Source of the DNA: Wenxinia marina DSM 24838
Lineage (GTDB): Bacteria > Pseudomonadota > Alphaproteobacteria > Rhodobacterales > Rhodobacteraceae
Length of the DNA: 64,000 nucleotides
Assembly: GCF_000379485.1 (NCBI RefSeq)
Contig: NZ_KB902291.1
Location: forward strand, 1 to 64,000
Direction of reading: 5' to 3'
This document shows, in pieces, positions 17,365 through 26,529 of the stretch. The first letter of the stretch is position 1, and each line of letters begins with the position of its first letter. Both the position numbers and the translations under genes were made by a program. The notes beneath the pieces are model-generated. The model searched no databases and was not told the DNA's origin. It saw only the letters and a program-made list of their open reading frames with translations.

Positions 17365-18017
17365 GGGCGCTCGCCGCGTTCGCCGTCACCGCGCTCGCCG
17401 CCTGTGCGGCGGACCCGCCGGACCGCGGCGAGGTGCTGATCGTCGGCGACAGCGTCATGGCGTGGAACCGCCTGTCCGGCCAGTCGGTGGGCGACGTTAT
17501 CGCGGCGGAGACGGGCCTCGCGGTCGCCAACGCCGCCGTGCCGGGCGCCGGGTTCCTGGACGGCGCCCCGTTCGCGCCCATCGGCACGCAGTACGCCGAC
17601 GCGCCGGGCCGGCGCACCGTGGTGATCGCGGGCGGCGCCAACGACCTGCGGGGCACCTGCGGCTGCGAGAGCGGCTGCGCGCCGGTCCTGGACGCGCTCA
17701 TCTCGGGCGGGGAGGGCGCGATCCCCGACGCGGCGCGGCGCGCGCTGTCGGACGGGGCGGACGTGATTCTCGTCGGCTACTATTCCGCGCCCGTCGGCGG
17801 CGGGCCGTTCTCGGTCTGCTCGGAGGAACTGGGTGACCTCGACGCCCGGCTCGCCGCGTTCGCCGAGGCGACGGACGGGGTGCGTTTCGTCGATCCGGAC
17901 GACGCGATCGACCCGGCCCGGACGTCGCTCTACGACGACGACCGGACCCATCCCTCGCCCGAGGGGTCGGCCCGGATCGGCGCGCTGATCGCGGCAGAAA
18001 TCGCAGAGGACAGCTGA
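17361..18017 (+). CDS. SGNH/GDSL hydrolase, putative lipoprotein
   Basis: Predicted esterase-type hydrolase of 218 aa. The N-terminus [18 protein letters not shown] has a lipobox (LAAC). The catalytic Ser31 is in VGDSVMAW, block III is GGANDLRG, and the Asp-His pair is [10 protein letters not shown] near the C-terminus, so the SGNH blocks are recognisable. The GTG start at 17361 overlaps the lipA stop by 4 nt, which implies translational coupling although the link to lipoate is unclear. A short hairpin follows the stop. Substrate unknown. Confidence 0.83.
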   Translation: MRALAAFAVTALAACAADPPDRGEVLIVGDSVMAWNRLSGQSVGDVIAAETGLAVANAAVPGAGFLDGAPFAPIGTQYADAPGRRTVVIAGGANDLRGTCGCESGCAPVLDALISGGEGAIPDAARRALSDGADVILVGYYSAPVGGGPFSVCSEELGDLDARLAAFAEATDGVRFVDPDDAIDPARTSLYDDDRTHPSPEGSARIGALIAAEIAEDS

Positions 18018-18032
18018 AGGGCCCGCGCTTAA

Positions 18033-18050
18033 CCCCGCCGTAAGGCGGGG
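18033..18050 (+). terminator. Hairpin after the SGNH hydrolase gene
   Basis: CCCCGCC-GTAA-GGCGGGG forms a perfect 7-bp stem with a 4-nt loop, 16 nt after the stop. No U-tract follows, so termination strength is uncertain. Confidence 0.5.
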
Positions 18051-18091
18051 CGGGGCAGGGTGACCGGGTCCGTTCCCCGAAAGGTCAGCCC

Positions 18092-18289
18092 ATGATCCGA
18101 CTCGCCGCAATTCTCTCGCTCGTCGCCTCCGCCGCCCTCGCCGCCCCCGGTTCGGGCGCGACCGCCGCCACCGGTCCGCACCTCGGTGCGCTGGTCACGG
18201 GCGGCCTCCTCGGAGCGCTGTTCATGGCGGCGCCGTCCCTGCCGCGGCCGCCGCGCCTTCTGCACCGCCGCAGGCGGGCCCGGGCCTGA
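18092..18289 (+). CDS. Small hypothetical protein with signal peptide
   Basis: Possible 65-aa protein MIRLAAILSLVASAALAAPG followed by a second hydrophobic segment (HLGALVTGGLLGALFMAAPSLP) and a very basic tail (RRRRARA). A GAAAGG sequence precedes the ATG by 9 nt. The predicted signal peptide and the hairpin closing the previous transcript support a real gene; the Arg-rich tail is the kind of sequence that also arises by chance in GC-rich DNA. No family was recognised. Confidence 0.4.
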   Translation: MIRLAAILSLVASAALAAPGSGATAATGPHLGALVTGGLLGALFMAAPSLPRPPRLLHRRRRARA

Positions 18290-18512
18290 CCGGGTTCGCG
18301 AACCGGCCTTCGGCGATACTTGCCCGATAAGAAGATCGGTTGACCGACAGGTTTCGCCTTGCGGTTTTCGCCGCAGCCCCGGCTCTCCACATCTGTCTCG
18401 CTCTGCCACGGCGCCCGAAAGCAGTGGCCGCAGGCCGGCCCGCGGGGGCGGGTCGCGAAACGCCGAGGCGCGTTGCGTGAAACGCGGCGGGCGGCTTCCG
18501 GTGTCCTTGCGC
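18290..18512. other. Non-coding gap, nothing recognised
   Basis: This gap separates the small secreted ORF from the convergent monooxygenase gene. The first half is moderately AT-rich, the second half GC-rich. No repeat, terminator with U-tract or RNA gene was recognised. Confidence 0.4.
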
Positions 18513-19565
18513 CTACGCCCCTGCCGCGCGGCGGGCGGCGGCGCGGCGGACGGCCGGGACCTGCAGGGCGAGGCCGAGGGTGCGCAGGATCAGGCGCTGC
18601 CGCCATGGCTCCTTCGACTGCACCGCGCGCCGCACCCGTTCGGTCAGGCGGATCACGCGGGCCGCCTCGGGATGCCGCGCCGCCTCGTAGCCGTCCACCT
18701 CGCCCGACGAGATCCGCGCCGCGAGGTCCGCCGCATCCGCTATGCCGAGGTTCATCCCCCGCCCGCCGACCGGCGAGTGGCAGTGGGCCGCGTCCCCGGC
18801 GAGGCAGACCCGTCCGACGCGGAACGACGGCGCCTGTCGCACCGAGATGCGGAAGGTGCCGGTGCTGCGGATGGCCGACACCGCCATCGGCACCGGCAGA
18901 GCCGCCAGCGCGTCGGGATCGCTCGCGATGACGCGGAACCGCGCCCGCTCCAGCGGGACCACGACCGCGACCTCGCCGCCGGGCTTGAAGAAGCCGTGGA
19001 ACCAGCGCGGGTCGGGCCAGCCGGGCGCGTCCACGTCCGCGATCGACCAGGTCTCCGGCAGATCGTAGCCTTCGAACGGCAGGCCGAGGGCGCCGCGCAC
19101 GGCGCTGTGGACCCCGTCGGCGCCGATGACCCAGTCGTACTCCGCCGTCTCGCTAGCGACCGTGGCGCGTACGACGTCGCCGTCCTGCTCCAGCCCCTCG
19201 AAGGTCGTGCCGTACTCCACGGCGCCGCCCTCGCGCCGCAGCGCCGCCGCGAGATGCGCCTCGGTCCGGTCCTGGGCGAGGCCCCAGAGGCGGCTGTCCT
19301 CGCTATGGCCCAGCGGCAGGCGGCCGATCTCGCGCCGGCCGTCGTGCAGGATCGCGCCCTCGAACGGGATCGCCTCCTCGGCGATGGCCTTCGCCGCGCC
19401 GGACGGCGCGAGGAGGTCGAGCGTGCGGGACTGGATGCCGACGGCGCGGCTGAACGGCGACGGCGTGGCCCGCTTCTCGACGATCCGCGGGACGAGGCCG
19501 CGGCGGGCGAGTTCCACCGCGGCGGTGAGGCCGGTCGGCCCGGCGCCGACGACGAGGATGCGCAT
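18513..19565 (-). CDS. FAD-dependent monooxygenase (PheA/TfdB type)
   Basis: Flavoprotein hydroxylase of 350 aa. The Rossmann motif VGAGPTGLTAAVELARRG is at residues 6-23, the DG motif VIGADGVHSAVRG near the middle, and the second FAD motif CLAGDAAHCHSPVGGRGMN near 265. These are the three signatures of class A aromatic hydroxylases. The protein is on the short side because the C-terminal thioredoxin-like domain of phenol hydroxylases is missing. It stands alone, with its 5' end facing away from the cytochrome operon end. Substrate unknown. Confidence 0.87.
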   Translation of the reverse strand: MRILVVGAGPTGLTAAVELARRGLVPRIVEKRATPSPFSRAVGIQSRTLDLLAPSGAAKAIAEEAIPFEGAILHDGRREIGRLPLGHSEDSRLWGLAQDRTEAHLAAALRREGGAVEYGTTFEGLEQDGDVVRATVASETAEYDWVIGADGVHSAVRGALGLPFEGYDLPETWSIADVDAPGWPDPRWFHGFFKPGGEVAVVVPLERARFRVIASDPDALAALPVPMAVSAIRSTGTFRISVRQAPSFRVGRVCLAGDAAHCHSPVGGRGMNLGIADAADLAARISSGEVDGYEAARHPEAARVIRLTERVRRAVQSKEPWRQRLILRTLGLALQVPAVRRAAARRAAGA

Positions 19566-19634
19566 GGGGGGATGCCTTCTGCCCGTGCCGGCGCGATCCT
19601 GCGTCCGGCGCGGGCGACAGTCAAACTGGCGGCG

Positions 19635-20519
19635 TCATTCGACCGCCGGCACCGCCTTAACGTAGGCCGCGATGGCCGCGAGATCCTCGTCCGGCAGCTG
19701 GCTGACGTTTCGGATCACCTCGGCCATCTCGCCGCCGGCGCTGTCGAACTCGGGCGTGAAGCCGCTGTCGAGGTAGGCGGCGATGTCGTTCTCGGACCAG
19801 GACAGCCCGCCCGGCGTGATGTTCGGGATCGTCCCGTCGCCCGCCGGGTGCGGCGCTCCGCCCAGCCAGCGCCCGGTGTCGAGCTGCCCGAACGGGCCGC
19901 GCGGCGTGTGGCACTCGCCGCAATGGCCCAGCGCCTCGACGAGGTACTGCCCCTCGGCCGCCTGACCTTCCAGCCCCGGCACGATCCAGTCGTCCGAGAG
20001 GTACATCAGCTTCCACAGCCCGATGCCGCGGCGGATGTTGAAGGGAAAGCCCACCTCGTGCGGCTGACTCGGCGTCGCGTCGGCGGGCAGGGTGCGCAGG
20101 TGGGCGATCAGGTCGACCACGTCCTGCGGCTCGGCGCGGATGTAAGTCGTGTAGGGGAAGGCGGGGTAGTAGTGCGCGCCCTCGGGCGAGATGCCGCGCA
20201 TGACGGCGTTCGCGATCTCGGCGTCCGTCCAGTCGCCGATGCCGGCCTCCGGGTCCTGGCTGATGTTCGGCGCGACGAAGGTGCCGAAGGGCGAGGCGAA
20301 GCGCTGGCCCCCGACGAGGACCGGCGCCTCCGCCGCCTCGGCGTCGGGCGCCGTGTGGCACCCGGCGCAGCCGGCGGCGTGGAAGATGCGGGCGCCCCGT
20401 TCGGCGTCGCCCTCGAGATCGGCCAGCGTCTCCGCCGGCAGCGGGTCGGGCGCGGACAGCACCCACCCGCCGGCCGCGACGGCGACCGCCAGGACGAGGA
20501 CGCCGCCGAGGAGCCGCAT
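19635..20519 (-). CDS. Dihaem cytochrome c, periplasmic
   Basis: Protein of 294 aa with an N-terminal hydrophobic anchor or signal (residues 1-20) and two haem-binding motifs, CAGCH at 51-55 and CGECH at 200-204, each in a cytochrome c domain. Conserved FVAPNIS and TIPNITPGG loops are typical of the two-domain cytochrome c found as electron acceptor subunit of alcohol or aldehyde dehydrogenases. No dehydrogenase is adjacent. The ATG shares one base with the stop of the upstream cytochrome c' gene (TGATG), so the two are coupled. Confidence 0.88.
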   Translation of the reverse strand: MRLLGGVLVLAVAVAAGGWVLSAPDPLPAETLADLEGDAERGARIFHAAGCAGCHTAPDAEAAEAPVLVGGQRFASPFGTFVAPNISQDPEAGIGDWTDAEIANAVMRGISPEGAHYYPAFPYTTYIRAEPQDVVDLIAHLRTLPADATPSQPHEVGFPFNIRRGIGLWKLMYLSDDWIVPGLEGQAAEGQYLVEALGHCGECHTPRGPFGQLDTGRWLGGAPHPAGDGTIPNITPGGLSWSENDIAAYLDSGFTPEFDSAGGEMAEVIRNVSQLPDEDLAAIAAYVKAVPAVE

Positions 20520-20980
20520 CAGTTGTCGGACTGCCGGAAGTCCTCGTGGCAGCTGCCGCAGGCCTGCCCGACGGGGCCGAGCCCGGCCTGCATCGCCTCG
20601 AGCCCGTCGCCGGCCACCTGGACCAGCCCGGCCGCCGCCTCGTCCAGCTGATCGACGTGGGCCTGGAACTCCTCGGGGTTCTCCCAGATCGCGGGCAGCG
20701 CGCGGCTGTCCTCGATCTCGCCCGCCGCGGTGCCCTCGGGCCAGTAGAAGCGGTGCGACATCGAGGCGAGCGCGGCGAGGTTGTCGGCCGCGGCCTGGGC
20801 CGTTTCGGCGTCGTACTCCATGTTGCCGCGGGCCATGCCGCCGAGGACGCCGACCATCATGCCCTGCAGCTCCATGTGCGACTGACGCGCCTCGACGGCC
20901 GCTTCCAGCGGGTCCTGCTGGGCGAGGGCGACGCCCCCGGAAAGGATGACGGCGGCTGACAAGATCGTGAGTTTGCGCAT
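20519..20980 (-). CDS. Cytochrome c' / c-556 family protein
   Basis: Periplasmic four-helix haem protein of 153 aa with a signal peptide (MRKLTILSAAVILSGGVALA) and one haem motif near the C-terminus, CGSCH at 141-145, the arrangement of cytochromes c' and c-556. Such proteins bind NO or CO or carry electrons. It is the first gene of a two-gene unit with the dihaem cytochrome and is divergent from a LysR-type gene 95 bp away, which may control it. Confidence 0.88.
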   Translation of the reverse strand: MRKLTILSAAVILSGGVALAQQDPLEAAVEARQSHMELQGMMVGVLGGMARGNMEYDAETAQAAADNLAALASMSHRFYWPEGTAAGEIEDSRALPAIWENPEEFQAHVDQLDEAAAGLVQVAGDGLEAMQAGLGPVGQACGSCHEDFRQSDN

Positions 20981-21075
20981 GTTTCCGGCTCCCGGTGGCT
21001 GCGATGGCTTGCCCCCACGGTAGCTCGGCGGCGACATAGGGCCAGACGGCAATTGTGCGGATGGCCCCTTCGGAA

Positions 21076-21957
21076 ATGCAGAGTGCGAACTGGGACGATT
21101 TCCGCTTCGTGCTGGCGGTGGCCGAGGCCGGCTCGGTCGGCAGCGCCGCCCGCGTGCTGGGAGTGAACCACGCCACCGTGCTGCGCCGGATCGCGGCGTT
21201 CGAGACGGCGCACGGCACGCAGCTGTTCCTGAGGACGGCGCAGGGCTACACCGTCCGGCCCGAGCAGCTGGCGGTGATCGAGGCCCTGCGCGAGACGGCC
21301 CGCGCGGTCGACGGCGTCGCCCGGACCATCCGCGGCCGGCGCAGCGCCGGGGCGACCCGGTTGCGCATCACCTCCACCGACACGTTCTGCGGGACCGTCC
21401 TGCCGCCGCTCCTCGCGCGGCTGCGGCGGGAGACTCCGGGCCTGTCGATCGACGTGGCGACCACGAACGTCGTGCTCGACCTCGGCCGGATGGACGCGGA
21501 CATGACTGTTCGCCCCGCGCTGCAGCTGCCGGCCGACCTCGTCGGGGCGCCGGCGGGGCGGCTGCGCTTCGCCGTCTACGGGGCGGCGGAGGGCGGTGCG
21601 GATGCGTGGCTGGGGCTGCGGGGCATGCTGTCCCGCGCGCCGGCGGCGGCAGAGCTGGAGCGTCTGCTGGACGGCGAGACGCCGGAATGCGGCGCCGACA
21701 GTTTCGTCACGCTGCGCGAGCTGATCGCCGCGGGGCAGGGGCGGACGTACCTGCCGACGATCCTCGGCGACCCCGACCCCCGCATCGTGCGCGAGGACGG
21801 GCCGCCCGAGGTATCGGTGCCGGTCTGGGTGGCGCTGCACGGCGCCCTGTCCGACAGCCCGCGTCTGGTCGCGCTGCGCGACACGCTGGCCGGCTGGCTG
21901 CGGGACGCGCTCGGCGCCTCTAGCGGACGATCCGGCCGCCCGCCCGCTCGGGCGTGA
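21076..21957 (+). CDS. LysR-type transcriptional regulator
   Basis: Regulator of about 293 aa. The winged HTH lies at the N-terminus (WDDFRFVLAVAEAGSVGSAARVLGVNHATVLRRIAAFE split over residues 5-38), followed by a periplasmic-binding-like effector domain that starts at TRLRITSTDTFCGTVLPPLL. ATG 21076 gives the family's usual start; ATG 21061 and GTG 21055 are also in frame. It is divergent from the cytochrome c'/c operon, the common arrangement for a LysR activator and its target. The 3' end overlaps the small membrane gene on the other strand by 38 nt. Effector unknown. Confidence 0.88.
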   Translation: MQSANWDDFRFVLAVAEAGSVGSAARVLGVNHATVLRRIAAFETAHGTQLFLRTAQGYTVRPEQLAVIEALRETARAVDGVARTIRGRRSAGATRLRITSTDTFCGTVLPPLLARLRRETPGLSIDVATTNVVLDLGRMDADMTVRPALQLPADLVGAPAGRLRFAVYGAAEGGADAWLGLRGMLSRAPAAAELERLLDGETPECGADSFVTLRELIAAGQGRTYLPTILGDPDPRIVREDGPPEVSVPVWVALHGALSDSPRLVALRDTLAGWLRDALGASSGRSGRPPARA

Positions 21958-22099
21958 GCCAGTCGGGCCAGCCCCAGACCTGCTCCACCGCCCAGAGAAG
22001 GACGCAGACGCCCACGACGGCGAGGACCAGCAGGATGCGGCTCAGGGGCGGCGGGTGCCGCGCCCACCGCGCCATCCGGAGGAGCCACAGCGGGTTCAC
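21920..22099 (-). CDS. Small membrane protein coupled to hpt
   Basis: A 59-aa protein with a basic N-terminus and one membrane helix ([22 protein letters not shown], too long to be chance). Its GTG start at 22099 overlaps the hpt stop in a GTGA, so it is translationally coupled to hpt. The tail overlaps the LysR gene convergently. No function was recognised. Confidence 0.6.
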   Translation of the reverse strand: MNPLWLLRMARWARHPPPLSRILLVLAVVGVCVLLWAVEQVWGWPDWLTPERAGGRIVR

Positions 22100-22632
22100 G
22101 TGAACCTCACCTTGCCGATGAAGGGCAGGTTGCGGTTGCGCTGCGCGTAGTCGATCCCGTAGCCGACGACAAACTCGTCCGGAATCTCGAAGCCGGTCCA
22201 GTCCGCCTTCACCGCCGTCTCGCGCCGCGTCGGCTTGTCGAGAAGCGCGATGGTCTTCAGCCGCCGCGGCTGGCGCGCGGTCAGCAGGCCGATGACGTGG
22301 TGCAGGGTGAAGCCGGTGTCGACGATGTCCTCGACGACCAGCACGTCGCGATCCTCGATGCCGCCTCGCAGGTCCTTGAGAATCCGCACCTCGCGGCTCG
22401 ACTCCATGGAATCGCCGTAGGAGCTCGCCTCGATGAAGTCGACCTCGACCGGCAGGTCCAGCTCGCGCACCAGGTCGGCGATGAACACGAACGAGCCGCG
22501 CAGCAGGCCGACGACGACGAGCTTGTCGGTGCCGTCGAACTCGGCCCGGATGTCGCGCGCCAGCGCCTCGATCCGGGCGGCGATCGACTTGGCCGAGATC
22601 ATCTCGTCGATGACGTAGGGCTGATCCGCCAT
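22096..22632 (-). CDS. hpt: Hypoxanthine phosphoribosyltransferase
   Basis: Purine salvage enzyme of 178 aa that joins hypoxanthine or guanine to PRPP. The PRPP-binding motif [11 protein letters not shown] is at about residues 91-101, the flexible-loop region is [11 protein letters not shown], and purine recognition comes from the [21 protein letters not shown]-terminus. ATG 22632 has a strong GGAGGAACGG ribosome site, so the longer frame was rejected. The stop overlaps the small membrane gene. Confidence 0.94.
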   Translation of the reverse strand: MADQPYVIDEMISAKSIAARIEALARDIRAEFDGTDKLVVVGLLRGSFVFIADLVRELDLPVEVDFIEASSYGDSMESSREVRILKDLRGGIEDRDVLVVEDIVDTGFTLHHVIGLLTARQPRRLKTIALLDKPTRRETAVKADWTGFEIPDEFVVGYGIDYAQRNRNLPFIGKVRFT

Positions 22633-22781
22633 CCGTTCCTCCCACGGGGTTCCGCGGCCGCTTCTAGCCCCATCGGCACCGCGATTCACAGGGCAAAGTG
22701 CCGCCGGCCCGCGGCGATCCGCCTCTTGAAACCGCGGCCCCGGCAATGACATGGAAGGGCGAGCCGCCTGACGGGAGCGCC

Positions 22782-23225
22782 ATGCCGACCCATTCCGAGA
22801 CCCGCGTGCTGCCCTACAGCGCGCAAGCGATGTACGACCTCGTCGCCGACGTGCCGTCCTATCCGCAGTTCCTGCCCTGGACCGCGGCCGCCCGGATTCG
22901 CAGCCGCGAGGACAAGGGCGACCACGAGGAGATGCACGCCGACCTCGTGATCTCGTTCAAGGTGTTCCGCGAGAGCTTCGGCAGCCGGGTGCTCCTCTGG
23001 CCCGCGGAGAAGCGGATCGACACCGCCTATATCGACGGTCCGTTCAAGCACATGGAGAGCCGGTGGGGATTCCGCGACGTGGAGGGCGGCTGCGAGGTCA
23101 GCTTCCACGTCGATTTCGAGTTCAGGAACCGGCTGCTGCAGGGCGCGGCGAACATGTTCTTCATGGAGGCGATGAGCCGGATCGTCCGCGCCTTCGAGCG
23201 CCGCGCAAAGGAGCTTTACGGGTAG
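22782..23225 (+). CDS. RatA/COQ10-type ubiquinone-binding START-domain protein
   Basis: Protein of 147 aa of the SRPBCC fold, [33 protein letters not shown], with the typical late [24 protein letters not shown]. Mitochondrial COQ10 and bacterial relatives chaperone ubiquinone; the E. coli homologue is RatA. ATG 22782 matches the family start; an upstream in-frame ATG is not needed. Divergent from hpt. Annotating it as toxin would go beyond the evidence in alphaproteobacteria. Confidence 0.9.
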   Translation: MPTHSETRVLPYSAQAMYDLVADVPSYPQFLPWTAAARIRSREDKGDHEEMHADLVISFKVFRESFGSRVLLWPAEKRIDTAYIDGPFKHMESRWGFRDVEGGCEVSFHVDFEFRNRLLQGAANMFFMEAMSRIVRAFERRAKELYG

Positions 23226-23243
23226 GGCGGGTGAAACCCACCG
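23222..23243. repeat. REP-like hairpin (family B), single copy
   Basis: GTAGGGCGGGTGAAACCCACC: GTAG head followed by a 7-bp stem with one mismatch and a GAA loop. It overlaps the end of the RatA-type gene (stop at 23223-23225) and resembles the paired copies at 38.9 and 61.5 kb. Confidence 0.65.
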
Positions 23244-23252
23244 CCGGCCCCG

Positions 23253-23726
23253 TCACCCGCCCCCCGTCGCCCCGATCAGCAGCCGCAGCGCGTGGTCGCG
23301 CGCCGCCGCCCGCACCTCGGCCCGGCCCAGCGCCCCGAACTCCACCGTCTCGGTCCGCAGGTCGCCGAACGCGGCGAGGCCGAAGCAGACCCGCCCCTCT
23401 GGCTTGTGGTCCGAGCCGCCGGGCCCCGCGATGCCGGTGATCGACACCGCGATGTCCGCGCCCGACTGCGCCAGCGCGCCCGCCGCCATCTCGGCCGCGA
23501 CCTCCTCGGACACCGCGCCGCGGGCGGAGAGGGTGGCGTCGCGCACGCCCAGCATCTGCACCTTGGCGGCGTTGGTGTAGGTCACGAAGCCGCGGTCGAA
23601 GATCGCGGACGATCCGGCGACGTCGGTGATCGCCGCCGCGACCATTCCGCCGGTGCAGCTCTCGGCGGCGGCGATCGTCAGTCCCCGCGCCCCGGCCGCG
23701 CGCAGGAGGTCTTCGGCGAGGCTCAT
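23253..23726 (-). CDS. pncC: CinA C-terminal family protein (nicotinamide-nucleotide amidase)
   Basis: Protein of 157 aa corresponding to the C-terminal domain of CinA. ESCTGGMVAAAITDVAGSS at the N-terminal third and ITGIAGPGGSDHKPEGRVCFG near residue 95 are the signatures of nicotinamide mononucleotide deamidase (PncC). The N-terminal ADP-ribose pyrophosphatase-like part of full CinA is absent, as is usual in this group. The ATG overlaps the pgpA stop in an ATGA. Last gene of the ispDF-pgpA-cinA unit. Confidence 0.92.
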   Translation of the reverse strand: MSLAEDLLRAAGARGLTIAAAESCTGGMVAAAITDVAGSSAIFDRGFVTYTNAAKVQMLGVRDATLSARGAVSEEVAAEMAAGALAQSGADIAVSITGIAGPGGSDHKPEGRVCFGLAAFGDLRTETVEFGALGRAEVRAAARDHALRLLIGATGGG

Positions 23727-24211
23727 GCCAGCAGCCAGACGTGGAACAGCGCGGCGAGGATCACCACGCCCACCGCGGCGATGGCGCCGGCGATCAGGTC
23801 GTCGCCCATGACGCCCCAGACGTCGCCGCGCCGGTCGGCCCAGCCGACGGGCCCGGGCTTCCAGATGTCGAACAGGCGGAACAGGAGGAACGCCGCGACC
23901 CAGCCGGGCCAGAGCGCGGTGTAGGCGGCGCCGACGTGCCAGGCGCCGAAGGCGACGGGCATCAGCGCGATCCACTGGCCCGCCACCTCGTCGATCACGA
24001 CGTGCGAGGGATCCTCCGCCCCGCTCGCCGCGACCTCCTCCCGGATCGCGGGCAGGCCGACGGCGATGGCGAGCACCGTCGCGGCGAGCAGCAGGAACGG
24101 CCCGCCGATCCAGAGCAGCGGCAGCGCCACGACCAGCGCCGCGAGCGAGCCCCAGGTGCCGGGGCCGGGGCGCATGAGGCCGGCGCCGAAGAAGACCGCG
24201 ATCCATCTCAC
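23723..24211 (-). CDS. pgpA: Phosphatidylglycerophosphatase A
   Basis: Membrane phosphatase of 162 aa in phosphatidylglycerol synthesis. [18 protein letters not shown] at the N-terminus and [14 protein letters not shown] in the middle are the PgpA signatures with the metal-binding acidic residues; several membrane helices follow, then [14 protein letters not shown] and [10 protein letters not shown]. The GTG start (24211) overlaps the ispDF stop by 4 nt and its own stop overlaps cinA, so the three genes are translated in series. Confidence 0.93.
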   Translation of the reverse strand: MRWIAVFFGAGLMRPGPGTWGSLAALVVALPLLWIGGPFLLLAATVLAIAVGLPAIREEVAASGAEDPSHVVIDEVAGQWIALMPVAFGAWHVGAAYTALWPGWVAAFLLFRLFDIWKPGPVGWADRRGDVWGVMGDDLIAGAIAAVGVVILAALFHVWLLA

Positions 24212-25335
24212 GGCCGCACCAGCGTCGCGGTGGCGAGCGCCGCGATCCCTTCCTCGCGGCCGGTGAAGCCCAGCCGCTCGCTCGTCGTCGCCTTCACGCT
24301 CACCCGCTCCACCTCGATGCCCATCACCTCGGCCAGCGCAGCCCGCATGGCATCGGCATGGTGGCCGACCTTCGGCCGCTCGCAGACCAGCGTGACGTCG
24401 GCATGGGTCAGGCGCCAGCCGCCGTCCCGCGCCAGCCCCGCGGCATGGGCGAGGAAGACGCGGCTGTCGGCGCCCTTCCATTGCTGGTCGCTGGGGGGGA
24501 AGTGCCGGCCGATGTCGCCCGCCGCGAGCGCGCCGTAGATCGCGTCGGTCAGCGCATGCATGCCCACGTCGGCGTCCGAATGGCCCTGCAGGCCGCGCCC
24601 GTGGGGCACCTTCACGCCGCACAGCATCACGTGGTCGCCGTCGCCGAAGCGGTGGACGTCGTAGCCATTGCCCGTCCTCACATCCATCGCGGCCAGCTCC
24701 CTCTCGGCCCGGGCGAAGTCGCCGGGCTCGGTGATCTTGAAGTTGCGCTCGTCGCCCGGAACGATGGCGACGTCCAGCCCGGCGGCAAGCGCCACCGCCA
24801 CGTCGTCGGCCGCGCCCGGCCCATGCGCCTGATGCGCCGCCCGGATCGCCGCGGTGTGGAAGCCCTGCGGCGTCTGCGCCCGCCAGAGGCCGCTGCGGTC
24901 CTGCAGGCCGGTGACCTTGCCGTCGGCCCCGGTCCAGAGCGCGTCGGTCACGGCGAGCGCCGGCGCGGCGGCGGGCGCGGTGTCCAGCGCGCCCAGCACC
25001 CGGTCGATGATCTCGGGCGGCAGGCCGCAGCGGGCGGCGTCGTGGATCAGCACGCGGTCGGCGTCCACCGCCGCGAGCCCGGCAAGGACCGAGGCCGACC
25101 GCTCCGCGCCGCCGGTCACCAGCGTCGCCCGCCGGTCCAGCCCCAGCGCCCGTGCGCGGTCCAGATCGTCCTCGGCCACCACCAGCACGATTCCGTCCAC
25201 CCGCGGATGCGCGTCGAAGATGGCGAGCGTGCGCTCCACCACCGTCCGGCCGGCAAGGCGCCGCCACTGTTTCGGCAGGCAGCCCCCGGCGCGGAGGCCG
25301 CGCCCGGCGGCGACGATCACGGCGGCTGTTGTCAT
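24208..25335 (-). CDS. ispDF: Bifunctional IspD/IspF isoprenoid enzyme
   Basis: Fused enzyme of 375 aa in the MEP pathway. The N-terminal MEP cytidylyltransferase has [10 protein letters not shown] and CLPKQW in the first 25 residues and ends around 215. The C-terminal 2-C-methyl-D-erythritol 2,4-cyclodiphosphate synthase begins at [13 protein letters not shown] and has [14 protein letters not shown] and the [10 protein letters not shown] metal/active-site region. Fusion of the two is common in alphaproteobacteria. The ATG at 25335 opens the usual [11 protein letters not shown]; head of the ispDF-pgpA-cinA operon. Confidence 0.96.
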   Translation of the reverse strand: MTTAAVIVAAGRGLRAGGCLPKQWRRLAGRTVVERTLAIFDAHPRVDGIVLVVAEDDLDRARALGLDRRATLVTGGAERSASVLAGLAAVDADRVLIHDAARCGLPPEIIDRVLGALDTAPAAAPALAVTDALWTGADGKVTGLQDRSGLWRAQTPQGFHTAAIRAAHQAHGPGAADDVAVALAAGLDVAIVPGDERNFKITEPGDFARAERELAAMDVRTGNGYDVHRFGDGDHVMLCGVKVPHGRGLQGHSDADVGMHALTDAIYGALAAGDIGRHFPPSDQQWKGADSRVFLAHAAGLARDGGWRLTHADVTLVCERPKVGHHADAMRAALAEVMGIEVERVSVKATTSERLGFTGREEGIAALATATLVRP

Positions 25336-25542
25336 CGTCCTCGCGCCCTGTCCCACGGCCTGCCGGTCGTGATACGCGGTGCGGAAGGGCCGTGCAAACG
25401 CCCGTCGCGCAGGGGCGTGACTGCCTAAAATACGGGCGGTTCGCGTTTCAGCGGAGTCTGACGTAGAGACGCGCGTTGTTCGGCGACGCGCCGCGGCCTA
25501 GATCGAACCCGAAGCTTAACGATTGAGCATTCGACCATAATC

Positions 25543-26529
25543 TTGGCGACATCTCCGACCCATATCCCGTTTCCGCCCGGCCCCCCGGTCGCACTGGCCC
25601 CGCTCGCCGGGATCACCGACCTGCCGTTCCGGCGGCTCGTCGCGTCCTTCGGCGCCGGCTGGGTCGTGTCCGAGATGGTGGCGAGCCAGGAGATGGTGGA
25701 GGCCAAGCCGTCGGTCCGCGCCCGGGCCGAACTCGGCCTCGGCGACGGGCGGACGGCGGTGCAGCTGGCCGGGCGCGATCCGCGCTGGATGGCCGAGGCG
25801 GCGCGGATGGTCGAAGGGCAGGGCGCCGCGATCATCGACATCAACATGGGCTGCCCGGCCAAGAAGGTGACGGGGGGGCTGTCGGGGTCCGCGCTGATGC
25901 GAGACCTCGACCATGCGCTGAGCCTGATCGAGGCGGTCGTCGGCGCGGTCTCGGTCCCCGTGACGCTGAAGACCCGCCTCGGCTGGGACGATGCCAGCCT
26001 CAACGCCGCCGACCTCGCCCGCCGGGCCGAGGGGGCGGGCATCCGGCAGATCGTGATCCACGGGCGGACCCGCTGCCAGTTCTACAAGGGCGCCGCCGAC
26101 TGGGCGGCGATCGGCGCGGTGAAGGAGGCGGTGACGATTCCCGTGATTGCGAACGGCGACATCGTCGATGCCGGCACCGCGCGGGCGGCGTTGAAGGCCT
26201 CCGGCGCCGACGGCGTGATGGTCGGACGCGGGGCGCAGGGCGCGCCGTGGCGGCTGGCGCAGATCGCCCACGCGCTGCACGGCACGCCGGCGCCGCAGGT
26301 GCCGCGCGGCCGGGCGCTGGCCGACATGGTCGCGGGCCACTACGAGGCGATGCTCTCCTTCTACGGCCGCGACCTCGGGATCCGTGTCGCCCGCAAGCAC
26401 CTGGGCTGGTACATGGACCTCGCCGCGACGCCGGGCGCGCTGCGGCGCGAGATCCTGACCGAGAGGATCCCCGCCGGCGTACTCGGCCGCCTGCCGCTGG
26501 CGCTGGACGGCGAAAGGCTCGCGGCATGA
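25543..26529 (+). CDS. dusB: tRNA-dihydrouridine synthase DusB (NifR3)
   Basis: FMN enzyme of 328 aa that reduces uridines in t[18 protein letters not shown] at the N-terminus binds FMN; the catalytic Cys104 lies in [20 protein letters not shown] and VIANGDI complete the barrel. It is the first gene of the nifR3-ntrB-ntrC group as in Rhodobacter. The only usable start is TTG 25543, without a clear ribosome site; CATAAT lies just upstream and could be a -10 element, so the true start or a leaderless transcript should be considered. The stop overlaps ntrB in an ATGA. Confidence 0.93.
   Translation: MATSPTHIPFPPGPPVALAPLAGITDLPFRRLVASFGAGWVVSEMVASQEMVEAKPSVRARAELGLGDGRTAVQLAGRDPRWMAEAARMVEGQGAAIIDINMGCPAKKVTGGLSGSALMRDLDHALSLIEAVVGAVSVPVTLKTRLGWDDASLNAADLARRAEGAGIRQIVIHGRTRCQFYKGAADWAAIGAVKEAVTIPVIANGDIVDAGTARAALKASGADGVMVGRGAQGAPWRLAQIAHALHGTPAPQVPRGRALADMVAGHYEAMLSFYGRDLGIRVARKHLGWYMDLAATPGALRREILTERIPAGVLGRLPLALDGERLAA

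Noticed and set aside
22782-23225. Calling the RatA-type protein a toxin of a toxin-antitoxin pair
   Set aside because: No partner gene of the E. coli RatB type lies next to it, and alphaproteobacterial members fit the COQ10 ubiquinone-binding role better.
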